NCBI GenBank assembly: GCA_002786025.1
Contig: NHNW01000012.1
Span: 868,001 to 932,000, forward strand
Direction: 5' to 3'
DNA length: 64,000 nucleotides
From: Zasmidium citrigriseum
Taxonomy: Eukaryota; Ascomycota; Dothideomycetes; Mycosphaerellales; Mycosphaerellaceae
Positions 19,658 through 31,900 of the stretch are shown here, piece by piece (positions within the stretch are counted from its first letter, which is position 1; each line of letters starts with the position of its first letter). The notes under the pieces were generated by a model that was not told the origin of the DNA, did no database searches, and worked only from the letters and a program-made list of their open reading frames with translations. The position numbers were made by a program, and so were the translations under genes.

Positions 19658-21114
19658 TCAACCCTCGAGCACGACCTTCAGCTGGGCCAGCATCTCCTCC
19701 TTTCTCGTCTCGCTGCACCAGCTGCCTCGTATACTGTTCTCGCAAACTTGTTTCCATTCGGCGCGGCTGAGGTTGAAGGCGTCCTACGGATTTAAGATGT
19801 GTGTTAGGGTTGTGTGTCTAGAATTAAAGGAGATGGATTGATAAGTCGGAGTGGCCGACGATGATGGATCCCGAAAGACCTTTGACCCCGACCGCGAGTG
19901 CCGATGGGCGGTGTGGAACGTTGAATGGATGAAAGGGCCTGACGCGACGTGCTTGGCTGGTCTTGTGCGAGCTGAAAAAGGGGACGGACTTACCTGCACT
20001 GCACAGTAATTGTCGAGGATGTAGTTGTTGCCGAACTGATAAGGCCCACAGGTCAGCAATGTACGAGTCGAAGAGCAGAGACGGACATAGAGGAAGACAT
20101 ACATAAGCCGGATCATCGCTATTGATCGAGAACCGCACGCCAGCATCGAGGAACTTCCTGATGGGCAACTCTGCCACCTTAGACACACACCGCAGCAAGA
20201 CGTTGCTAATCGGACAGACGGACAGTAGCGTCCCTTGCTGGGCTACACGCTCCAGTAACTCCGGGTCCTCTGCGAGTCGTATACCGTGATCGATCCTCTC
20301 CACGTCGAGAAGGTTCAAGGAGTCCTCGATAAACTTGGCCGGCCCTTCTTCGCCAGCGTGTGCTGTACGCTTCAACCCCAGCGACTTTGCGCCAGAGTAC
20401 AGGGTCTGGAAGAGCGAGGGAGGAAAGCCGCTCTCGCTGGAGTCGAGACCAATACCGATCACATCACCTAAGCTGTTTGTCAGGACGAAAGAATCTCATG
20501 GGGATAGCCTGATGCTGTCTCTGGGCTGGCAGTTGGCGAACTATGGTCGTTTCCCGCGGATGCCGTAGCAAGGGAAATTGGTCTGCTGGACACTCACCTC
20601 GCTTGTAACTGGTCTGGACCTCCTCAAGGTTGAAGGTAGCCTCACACTCCGGGGCCGGAAGGTGTCGCAAGAAGCAGCAGATCAATTCGCTCGTGATGCC
20701 GAACTCCTGCTTGGCTTTCTCTCGAGCGGCATTGAAGCCTGTCAGGACCGTATCGTATGACACACCACGAGACAGATGTGCTTGTGGATCGAAGAAGACC
20801 TCTGCGTGGACTACTCCATCTGCCGCTGCGTGCTCGAAATAGTCGTTTGCAAGAGCTTCGAAGTCGGATGCTGTGATGAGGACGCTCATGCCGATGTAGT
20901 AATAGTGAAGGAAGTCGTCCAGCGAGGTGAACTTTTGGTATCGTTGTTGCAATGCATCTGGAGAGGCAAAGGCCGGATCGTCGCTTGGTAAGGTGATGTT
21001 GTTCTTGGTTGCCAGTTTGAAGAGCACGGCTGGTGTTAACGCTCCTTCCAGGTGCATGTGATGCTCGCATTTTGGAAGCGCTTTGAGGAAGTCGCGGGAG
21101 ACTTCCTTGCACAT
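19658..21114 (-). CDS. AAH1: Adenine deaminase (Aah1 type)
   Basis: Four exons, 21114-20598, 20467-20103, 20035-19994 and 19783-19658, with introns of 130, 67 and 210 nt; total 349 residues, the usual family length. The enzyme converts adenine to hypoxanthine in purine salvage. The ATG at 21114 begins MCKEVSRDFL and leads at once into LPKCEHHMHLEGALTP with the HxH zinc ligands. The frame is open upstream only to a TTG. Later motifs are VHAEVFFDPQAHLSRG, RTAHAGEEGPAKF (zinc His and catalytic Glu), DVERIDHGIRL and FSINSDDPAYFGNNYILDNY. The last crosses from exon 2 into exon 3, which has only 42 bases. Exon 4 contains NSIRGSWCSETRKEE and ends VVLEG. Adenine deaminase is preferred over adenosine deaminase because of the short N-terminus and the NSDDPAYF form. 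The promoter abuts the RIP block less than 0.8 kb away, yet the gene is unmutated. Confidence 0.92.
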
Positions 21115-21904
21115 CTTGTTGAGAAGCTGATCTTCTTGATATTCTTGGTGATGTTTTCGGTACTTCCAGATATCGCGTGCCTGTTTCTCCAAATTCAAAC
21201 GTTCGACAGTGTTGTGATGAGCAGAGAGAAAAATAGAGTCACATCAACGAAACGTCCTCCTCACACTTTTGAGACGAAACGCAGTCCTATCTTGAGCTCC
21301 ATAATCATACGAAGTTTTGCAGAGACTGCCTCTAGCGCCAAGGAAGGCGGCGGGCTCCGACAAGACGAAAGAGAAGCAATACAATAATCAACAAAGTGAT
21401 CAAAAGATGAATGCCGCTTGAGACAATCTCAAAAAGACCAAATGACCCAGGCGTAGCACGAGCGCGCTTCGTTGCAACAGCCGAGAGCACCAACAAGGTG
21501 AGTCTTCGAGCACGAGGAGCACACGCTGGCATGTGACGAGAGGAACGAGAGGCTGGATGTGACAGGAGTTCGTTCGGCAAGAGAGCCGGCATTGCGTGCT
21601 GACGCTGTATCGGACCGTCGTGAGGAAGGTGAAGGCGACCGACGGCAAAGATCCGAACCAGTCTTTGGGACAGTGGGGAGCAGGGATATGGCCTCTTTCT
21701 TCGGATGCCAGGCATGTCTGCATGATTCGTGAGGATCGTCGGGGCCGATCAGCCTGGATGCTGAAGCGAGCCCAGCGGATCGCATGTTCAAATCCACTGC
21801 ATCTCCGACTGCAGTTTCGTTGGGATGTGATTGGAATGTGACAAATGCAATTGTGTTTGTGTGGTCGACGACAGGCATTCAAGGGTTTTTAAAAGTTCGT
21901 GCCC
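21115..21904. other. aah1 upstream region and edge of the RIP block
   Basis: Non-coding DNA upstream of the adenine deaminase. It has normal CpA and TpG content up to about 21,883. Short frames on both strands show no domain. The last part runs into AAGGGTTTTTAAAAGTTCG, after which CpA and TpG disappear. Confidence 0.5.
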
Positions 21905-24289
21905 TCTACGCGGGATTAAGAAAAACGCGGGCTAGGATTAACCGAATTCCGGAGTTCCTAAATAGGTAGCCTATACACTAAAATTAGACTACACGCGTTT
22001 AGCGCGTCCTAAAATATTCCTTTAACCTACCTTCTTTCCTTTAATATACTACCTATAGTCTATATAATAGTAGAGTAATTAAATACTAGCCTTATTTATT
22101 ACTCTATACGTACTTATAAGCTAACGGAACGTACCCTCGACCCTTATAACCTATTAAATCGTAGCTCTTTAAAGAAGTAGCCTAAACCTAAACCTAAGCC
22201 TAATATACCTTCGTTACTACCTTTTAAGCTATTTAAGTACTAAAATAAGGAGCCTATAGATAATAAGGACGAAGAAAAAGAGGATATTAATAATAGTTAT
22301 ATACTAATAAGAGATACCTAGTAGAATCGCGAGCCTATCGATATATTAGACGTAGAACTAACCTTAGAGGTTTCTATATCTTAGTTATTAACGTAATTAT
22401 AGGCTAGCTAAAAGTAATATTTATAGGAAGATATAATAGTAGTTAAGCGAAGGCGTAGATCTCCTATAAACGAGACTAAAGGTATATTAATAAGCGAAAG
22501 TAGTCTTTATAATAAAGAAGATATATTTCGTTATAAATCTTAGTAGTATATCTATTAGAAGTAAGAGTAGCTTAGTACTATATATAACTCTAATATTAAG
22601 AGTACTAATACTACTATTTAGAAGGAGTTTTAGTAATAGATAGATAACTTTATTACTAAGGAAGTAGCTAAGAACTAGGACTATAAGATTAAGGAATATA
22701 GGCTAGTTAGGTTTATAATATTATATAGGTTTTTAAAGCTAAGGAAGAGTAATACCCCTACTATAGGACTTACTAGCTACCTAGACGATAAGTACTAGAT
22801 AATAGCTATAAAGTAGCTAGCTTAGTAGTATACTAAGGGTAAGAAGGATCTTTTTATAGACGTTATCTACTAGGTAGAGTAGCTACCTAAACCGAAAAAG
22901 AATAATCTTCGTATACTAGCGAGTAATTAACGAAGGCGTAACCTTCTAAGCTTTTAAGTATTAAGATCTATACTAAGAGCGAGCGGCTAGGTACCTAGAT
23001 CTACTATAAGGACTACTAATAAGGAAGTACTAGACGATATTAAAGCGGCTAAGCGAGAGCTAGATAGTACTAGTAACTAGCGGCTCTAACTTATTCGATT
23101 ATAGCGCTATACTAACCCTTCTTACTATAATAGTAAGGCGGAAGGTATATATTAGTTCTAGGATATAGACTAAGCAAAATACTATTACTCTATTATAGTA
23201 GAACTCTTAACTATCTAGGTAACTAGTATAAGGAAGGGTAAGCTCTTAATCTATAATCTAGGTACCTAACTTAGTACCTAGCTAGCTTATAATATAATAA
23301 GGAATCTATAGACTACTAGTAGCTCTTAATTAACGAGAGGTAGCTAAAACGGTACTAATAGTAGCGGTCTAGTTAACGTTAGGATAGTTAACGTCCTCGA
23401 TAGTATCTAATATAGTAACGGTAGTAGTAGTACTAGCGCTATTAGTAGCGATAGTCTACCTCGTAGTTCGTAGGTATCTATAGCTAATATAAAGGAGTAG
23501 TAAGATCGATTCTTCTACTAGCTAGCTAAGAGACTAGAATAGAAGTATAAGGGTAGTAATATATAGGCTATAAAGGTAGCCTTCGACCCTAACGACCTAA
23601 GCCTATAGTAGATTAGAAAAGTATCTTTAGAGCTCTAGAAATAGTAAGTAGGCTAAAGGGCGGATAATACGAGAGAGTATAATATATAGTCTAGTATTAT
23701 AAAGATCGAGTTATATAAAGTAGTAAGGCGATCTAAACTAAGCTTATATTTAGAGCTTATAAGCTAGCTAGATTTACTACCCTTACTACGTTATAACTTA
23801 ATACTAGGTTAATATTTTTCTTAGTCCTTTAGATATATTAGAGTATAAAGTAAATAGATCTTCTATATATAATTTTTATAGTATATACTAGTAGTAGTAG
23901 TAGTTAATTAGGTATTAAAGGTTATTAAGCTTTTTAAGAATCTAAAGTAGCTATATAGATACGTAACTACTAGACTATTAATTTCCTATACTCTAGGAGG
24001 TATAAGGGTCTTAAGTTAATAAAATATCGAGTCTTAGTAGGGAAGCTATATATACTCTACTATTAATAGGTACCTACTATAGTACTACTATATTATATTT
24101 TTATTACTAGTCTAATATAGTATAAATCTATATATATAATAGATACTCCGCTAACTTAGATTATAAAAATCGGTATAGTATTACGTTATATAGAACCTCT
24201 AAAAGCTAAAGCCTAATATTAATACCCCCTTTAAGCCTAACCCCCTAAGCCCCTCTAACCTATAGCCTATAGCTACTATAATAAAACTA
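21905..24289. other. RIP-mutated DNA, origin not recognised
   Basis: The first 2.4 kb of the block. If every TAA/TAG is read as a former Gln or Trp codon, the plus strand gives a long Lys/Glu/Gln-rich reading around 22.2-23.1 kb. In this composition any frame can be opened that way, so it is not evidence for a gene. I recognise no domain and no terminal repeat. Confidence 0.4.
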
Positions 24290-25260
24290 CTTCTTAGCGT
24301 CCTTACTACTAACCTCTATTATCGCGTATTATAAGAAGTCTCTAAACGTCTTAAATACCTTATATAATAACTAGTTTTTCTTAATCTATACCTTTAGTAC
24401 TAAGAACGACTACTTAATAGGGTTAAAGTCTAGCGAGTAGGGTAGTAGATAGATAACTTAGTATCTATAGAAGGCGGCTAAGGTAGCGATATATCTATTA
24501 CGCTTATAGATAGACGCGTTATTAAGTATAATAATAGAGTATAGTTCTAGCTATAGTAATATAGTAAATTTAAACTACTCCTTAAAGCGAGCTCTATTAA
24601 TTAACTCTTAATATATAAGGGTACTCTCGAGGTATCTATCTATTATTATAGCTAGTAATATCGACTATCGTTTAGAGTAGTATATAGACGTCTTCTTAGT
24701 ATAGTTAATACCTCTCGAAGACTATCTATATTTACGCTAGCTAGTACGTTCGTTAGATACGCTCTTATCTATATAGATAACCCTATCTATAGGTATATCT
24801 AACTACCTTAACTTAAAGAGAGCGTAGGCCTTAGGATTCGCTTCTCTTACCTTCTTTATCGTATTCTTCCTTATGTAGCCTATACTAGCTAAGATTCGAT
24901 ATAGCGTAGCGTTACTAATTACTTTCTTATACTCGTCGTATATATACTAGAGGATCTTATCGAAGTAGGCTATAAGGTTATTATTAAGGTATATCTTTAA
25001 AGACTACTCCTTAGAAGGAAGAAGAAGGCGTAGCTAGCTAGCTATTAAACTAGTAGCTAGATATACCTCTCTAGTCTCTATAATATTCTTCCTTATCTTA
25101 TCTATATACCTTCTACTAATACTAGTCGCTAGGCGAATATTACGGCTACTCTAGCCTTAATAAAAACGCTCTTAAAGGATAGTTATCTAATAACGAGGTA
25201 GTTAATAAGCCTACTAGCGCTCTATAGCGATAGTAAGGTTAGTAAGGGACTAAATTACGC
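24290..25260 (-). pseudogene. RIP-inactivated Tc1/mariner-type DDE transposase
   Basis: Read on the minus strand, allowing for RIP stops, the frame keeps a DDE transposase layout. The first catalytic Asp lies in WIDKS-like sequence (codon 24767-24769), and RTSQRKY with RGIN follows. The second block is LNNASIYKRN (codon 24521-24523), then YLPPYSLDFNPIK with the third position at 24413-24415. Codon spacing is 82 and then 36, so 35 residues separate the second and third acidic positions, close to Tc1/mariner DD34-35E. The second Asp now reads AAT and the Glu reads AAG; both are explained by one TpG-to-TpA change from GAT and GAG. The element is therefore dead. Upstream, the helix-turn-helix part is too eroded to read, and I could not identify terminal inverted repeats. 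Ends are approximate. Confidence 0.75.
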
Positions 25261-25656
25261 CTAGTTAGTTACGTATAGTTACTTAATAACACTTCTAATA
25301 GCTAATAATAGTTATATATTAAGTAATATAATAAAATTAAATAGAATTAAGTATATAGGAAAGAAGATATACTTAATCTAGAAGTTACGGTATAATTTAC
25401 TAATAAAGTTCTAGACCTCGGATTTTCCTAATCCCGTAGAGTAGGTATAAGATTTTAAAAACCCTAGTAAACGGTTAAGCTATACGTCGATTTTTCTCTT
25501 TTATCGCTTACGTATACGATAGACTCTTCTTATAGTTATTCTTATACGAAGAACTATTATACGCCTTATAAAGAGAAAAGGCCTTCCTCTTAGAGGATAG
25601 TCCTAATCTAAATAAGATATTTATCCGAAGAAAAGACTTATTTATATAGTAGACCC
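25261..25656. other. RIP-mutated DNA between transposase relic and minisatellite
   Basis: About 0.4 kb with no recognisable feature. It probably includes one end of the Tc1/mariner element, but no matching inverted repeat could be found by eye. Confidence 0.35.
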
Positions 25657-25961
25657 TATTTAAAGAAGAGGCCGTATTTAAAGAAGAGGCCGTATTTAAA
25701 GAAGAGGCCGTATTTAAAGAAGAGGCCGTATTTAAAGAAGAGGCCGTATTTAAAGAAGAGGCCGTATTTAAAGAAGAGGGCCTATCTAAAGAAGAGAGCC
25801 TATCTAAAGAAGAGAGCCTATTTAAAGAAGAGAGCCTATCTAAAGAAGAGAGCCTATCTAAAGAAGAGAGCCTATCTAAAGAAGAGAGCCTATCTAAATA
25901 AGAGAGCCTATCTAAAGAAGAGAGCCTATCTAAAGAAGAGAGCCTATCTAAAGGAGAATAG
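25657..25961. repeat. 18-bp minisatellite, 16 full copies plus one degenerate
   Basis: Unit TATTTAAAGAAGAGGCCG repeats without gaps. The first six copies end in GGCCG. From the seventh on the unit becomes TATCTAAAGAAGAGAGCC, with occasional TATTTAAAG. The period is a multiple of three, and the frame starting GAAGAG reads as hexapeptides EEAVFK, then EESLSK or EESLFK; one copy carries TAA. It could be an internal peptide repeat of a lost gene, or simple slippage. The last copy degenerates to TATCTAAAGGAGAATAG. Confidence 0.85.
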
Positions 25962-28900
25962 TACGTACGTCGCGCTCTAAGCTAGTAACTTTTACTAGTC
26001 GAACTTCTTACCTTAGACGAGGTTAAAGTAAAGAGGGGATATATAATAGTCTCTCGGTTTTAATAATTAGTCGGCCTTAGTACGTCCTATCTTATATCTT
26101 TTAAACCTTATACGCTAATACGATCCTTAGGATAAGTACGATAATACCGCCTATCTCCCCTCTTACTCGTCGTCTTAGGATCTATAGATCCCTACCCCTT
26201 CGTATCTCGTTCTACCTTATCGAACGATAGTATAACTCTTATATTATATAAGGCGTATATTACTCCCGCGTTACGTAGAAAGTACCGCTTAGAATTTTAA
26301 AACCTTAATATAAGAGTAGTAGCCGATATTATCGATAGTCGTATAGGGGGTTTAGATAAGACTATTATACTTCCGTTATATTAGCGGGGCTAGAGCTATT
26401 AGTAATATAAAAAGTCTCGTAATAACTAGGTAGAAATAAAGGAAGCCTACTTAAGGATATTACTATTACCTTTTAAGCCTACCTCCTAAAGTACGCTATA
26501 GAAAAGATTAAGTAAGGCCGTCTATTTAATCTACCGTTTAAACCTAAGGATATCGTTACTCCTTTAGGGCCCTAGTATATAGCTCTTATACAATTCCTCT
26601 ATATTCCTACGAATACGCCTAGTACCTTTAGTAGGAAGTTTACCCTTAATCTAGATAACTTCTCTCCTAGATTATTAGATAAGAAGTTTAGTAAATAAGG
26701 CGAAGATAATATCCTTTTCTTCGACTCGCGAGCGATACGTTAACTATCGATATACGACTACCTAGAACCCTACGTTAACGAGAATAACCTTTATCTAGAT
26801 ATCCTTAGGAGCTCGTTAAGTACTAGAACTATATCCTCGATTATATCCCCGCTTAGTATATAGTTCTCTATAGATAGCTTCCGCGCGATTATTATATCGA
26901 GTACTTAGAGTCTAGGCTTTAGCCTAGCGAGCGAGTCGAGCGAATCGCTATTAATATAAGTATTAAGCTCTTTAGTCGCCTTTTAGAGATAATTGTTCGT
27001 ATTCGCGCTAATAGGTTATAGTTTAATACGGCTACTATCGCGTTCTACTATTCTTCTACTCTAAGGCTTCTTTAGATCCCTATAATACTAGCCTACCTCG
27101 ATCGAATATATATAATGTTTTATATATTAGCTCGACTTCCGAAGGATACTATTTAGCCCTATTTCTTTAAGGAGCTCCGTAGTTAGCGGATACTATTCTC
27201 TTATAGACCTCTATAGCGTACGACCGTTATTAGGGCCGTTTCGTAGTACCTATTACTTAGCCTCTTTATTAGCGATATCTTCGCTAGCTATATTACTAGC
27301 GATATTCCTATAGACGTTAATATCTTTTATATCCTAGAAGTCTAGCGATTCCTTAATAATAAAGCTAGACTACGCCCCTATCCTCTACTACGTAATATCT
27401 AGGAACTCTTCTTTACCGTTCTTATTAAGGAAGCCTACTAACTCCGTAAGTTCTATTTTTATAACGGCCTTCTAGTAAATAGTAAGTAAATTGTCCGCCT
27501 ACTACGTTTACTTCTAGATAAGTACTTTATCTTCTTCCTATAGTTCGCGCTTATCTTTAGGGGACTTAAGAGATAGTCCGCGCTAGTAGATAGGGGGCGT
27601 TAGTATTAGACGTAGCGTAGCGAACTATAGGAAATACGAGACAGATTCCTTATAAATAAGCTAAAGTTTCCGGACGTCTTCCTTTTAATCGATTAGTACT
27701 CCTACTACGATCTAGTTAGAAGCGGCTAACTAAGCTTTTAGGCTAAATTTAAAATACTAATTAACGACTATAGAGTCCTCTTTATCGAAATTCTTCGATA
27801 GTTTACTATTTACCTATCTATAGAGATATTAACCTTAAGCGGAGATTCTATTTATAGGAACTTTCGTTAAGCCGTTAGTCTTACCTCTAAGTTTAACCGC
27901 GACCTCTTCGGCGTAGGTATATACGAAAATATCGTTCGTTTATACCGCGAAATTATTCTATATAGGTTATATAACGTAGGCCGTAAATACGCCTTTAATC
28001 GGGATCTTTTTAAGTAATCGCTATAAGATCTCTTCGCTTTAGGGTAGTAATCGCGTATAGAGGTAGTATACCTTAGATTAGCTATATATTAACGGAAGGG
28101 GTAAGATTATATATAGTTATTAAAGATACGGATTTATAGCTCCTAGGATATTAAATTTATATACTCTTTATTTTTATAGCAATCTTATTAATAGAGTTGT
28201 CCTTTAAATCTCCTAATTATAGTAAGTTCTAACCTAGCAATATCTCCTTAAACTATTTTAATCCGTAGCTATTATAGCCTCTTAACCCCCTTTATATTAC
28301 CTTACTTAACGCCCGAACGTATCGTCGTACTTACCCTCCTCGCCTTTTCCGTCGTATATAATAACTATTATATCTATCCGTATAGTTATATATAGCTTAA
28401 AGAGTACTTCTACTTACCTACTCTCTTCTACCTAATACCGCTTTACTCCTTCGTCCTATATAATCTACTAAGGGTTTCGCTCTAGGAGTTCTTCGGCCCT
28501 CTAGCGGATCTACTCCTAAACCTAGTTATAGTCGATATTCGTTACTAATACGCTATCGAAATCGTCTATCCCTCGCGTAATCCGATTTACCGAGTCCGGA
28601 TAGAATACGCTAGATATAGGATATACCTTATAGTCGGTCTCTTCTTCGTATTCCTCCTCTTCGTTCGACTCGTTTCTAGTAGCTTTAGTAGCGATAATTA
28701 TCTTTAAATCGTCTAGGTTTCGTATAGGACTCTTTTTCTACGGTACCTTAGCTAGTTACTTCTACCGCTCTACGTCTAGCTAGTCGATCTAATCTATATT
28801 ATAATAAGTATAGCCGCTACTATCTTCTTTCCTATCGGTTAAATTCCGCGTCTTCGACTATATCTTCTTTACTATATATATAAGTACCTTTCGGTAGAGG

Positions 28901-31900
28901 TAGTAGAGAAGTAAGTAGACGGTAGTTAGTTCTACTATAAAACCCTTTATTAGCTCGTAACCTTTCGTATTCTCTATTAGCTACTAATTAGGGTATTCGT
29001 ATATATATACGCGTCCTCCGTCCTAGAGCTTAAGTTAGTATAATCCTATTTACGTTTATAGTAAATATACTAGAGTAGGAAAGGTCGACGTCTAGGCTAG
29101 GTAGGTCTCTATTTATATTACCGCCTTATTAACCTCCGTATCGAAGTAGTACTTTATACTAGCTACTCTTAGCTAGTATTACTATATATCGTCGCCTAAA
29201 AACTTCTTTACTTCGTCTATAAGTAGATACTAGGGTACTTCTTTAGTACCTATTTACTTAATAAGCTTCTAGAGACCCTCGTATCTATACCTTCGTTAGT
29301 ATACCTTAGTTTCGCCGTTCCTATGTACTACTTACTCCCTTTTAGTAATATTTAGTACTTAATAGACTCGGCCCTCGTCTAGTTTATCGCTATATATTAC
29401 TAGGATATACGCGTTTAGTTCGTCTTTCGTTACGACTTTATATCCTTAGCGTAGGACTTTCTACTTATTAGCCGTTATTACTAATTTGCTTAGTCTTATT
29501 ACGAGGAACTTATCCTATTTTCGCTTCTTCGCTATCGTTATACGTTTCGTACGGTTTAGGTTATAGTAAGTAGTAAGGAATACGGGAGTATAGGAAATAC
29601 TTAAGGTTAGTTCGCTAGTCTACGTTAAGGGAAGGTATAGTCCTAAAGCTTCCTACCCCGACCCTACCGACCCTACCTTCTCCCTTTCTTTTATATACGT
29701 AGGGAAAGATTTTACTTCCTATTACCCTTATTTTACTAATTCTTTTACTATACGAATCGACGTATAACGTTTCGATATAGTAGATTCCGAATAAGATAGC
29801 CTTCCTCGCCTCGATAAGCTATATTAATAACCGCCTTCTAGGTATACCGCTTATCCTTTACCCGTATCGAATTAATAGTACTAGGCCGCTATCGAAGCTA
29901 AAACTAATACCTACGCTACCTCTCTCCTCTATTAGTCGAATACGGATATCTCTCGACCTTTTACTCTACTCTCTAAGTTATCTAGAGATCGATATTCTTT
30001 ATCGATAATAGCTCGCCCTATACCTTCCGCTATTCTAATTAGCGACCTATACCCTCCTAGCGTTTCTAAGTTAGAGACTAAGTAGTAGTAAGAGTAGCGG
30101 CTTTTACGAATAAAAGGCCCTTCGCCCCTAGTAGTCGCTCTACTCCCGAAGGCGTTAGCTCTAAAGAAAAGGGTCCTAAGTAATACGTAGCTATCGGAGC
30201 TACTCTATATTATTAGAAAGTACCCTACTAGAAATATTAGTAGCTAGGTTATCTAGAATAACGCTTAGCTCCGCTTTAATTAGAATAAAGACTAGTTTAA
30301 TATTAAGAGTAGTATACCGCCTACTAATATATCTTTCTAGCTCGTCTACGAACTAAGTAAGGAAGATATACTCGAAGTTTTAGGTCCTAGAAAATACTAG
30401 AGCAATCCTAATATAAACTATATATAAGTCTTATTCTATAAGTACCCTAAGCTTCTAGTAGACCGAATAGGTAGAGCTCTATAAGTATCCGTAGCGCCTT
30501 CTCGCTCGTTATCTTACCTATTATCTAATATTACTATAGCTAATACGTAACGTCTATAGAATAAAGTTAGCTCGTAATATAATCCTAATTAACCTTTTAT
30601 ATATAGCTCGATAAAACGGAAGTTAACTTCTACGGAATATCTATCTATATTCTAGGCTCTTAGGGTATACGTTATAGAGGATAGTTCTAATTTAGACTTA
30701 AAGAGCGTCCCTTACGCTAGCTTCGAGGATAGAATAAGGGGGGCTAAGTTATAGAGTAAGTAGGAGAGGGTAGATTCTAAACTCGCTATTCTAGTAAGCT
30801 TAAATAATCTTAAGTAGAATAATAGACCTACGAAGAAGTTAAAGGTCTAGTAGCTCTCTAGTAAGTCTTAGCCCTCTATAGTCGTAGATAGTTATAGACC
30901 TATATACTTAAAGGTCGCCTTATCCCGTATAGCTAACGTATATAAGATTCGTTCCTTACGGAATTAGTATCTTCTTAGCTATCTTTAGCCGCTACGCGTA
31001 ATCTAGTCGGAGGAGGGAGTAAGAGCTTCTACTACAATTAACCTTACGAGTTAGGAAGATATAGTTCTCGATCTTCGGGATAATAACGCGAACGAGCGCT
31101 ATACTTTCGTAGCTACTTAGTATTTAGAAGGTTATATCGCTAGTAACAATTCTTAGAAGCCTACTAATTCGCTAAAATATTTAAAGTAAAGCTATTCCGA
31201 TACGTTAGATTCGACTCTTACTAGCGTAGTACGTCCTCCCTCTTAGCTTATCGAGTAGCTAATAAATCTATAGTCGGCTAGTAATAGGAGCAAATATAAT
31301 ATTACTCTACCTACTAAGAGTACGCCGTTCGAGGAGCCTAATAAAGATCGAGTACTACCTTATCCTTTCTCGCGTCTACCTCTAGAAATCGTATAACGTA
31401 TTATTAATTTCGCCTATTATAGTAAATCTCTTTACTACCTTTATTAGTTTTTAATTATATTTACTCGTCGTTAGCTTCGATAGAATATAATAGAGTAGCT
31501 ACGGTCGCTAAATCTTTTCTTATAGCTCGATTTCTAACTACTACCTACTATAATATCTAGTAGGGAAGATTTAATTAGTCGCGTCTAGAGGATATTTCTA
31601 AGGAGTATTCGCGAGAACTATAATTAGATTAATATCGTTATTAAGCGCCTAGAGTATTAGACCTTTACGACTATTACGGCTCTCGCTCTTATAAATTCTA
31701 GTAAGGGCGTCTTTAGTACTAGTCTTAAGCCGTCGTACTAGGTATAGAAAGCTTTTCCGCGTAAACCTATTCCGAAACTAAAGTTCGACTATATCCTACT
31801 ACGTAAGCTTCGGAAGGATCTAGCCTTAACTATATCCCTTATAGTTAAGTTATTAGTATTAGGTTAATTCTACGACGGACTCTCGAGACTATACTATAAA

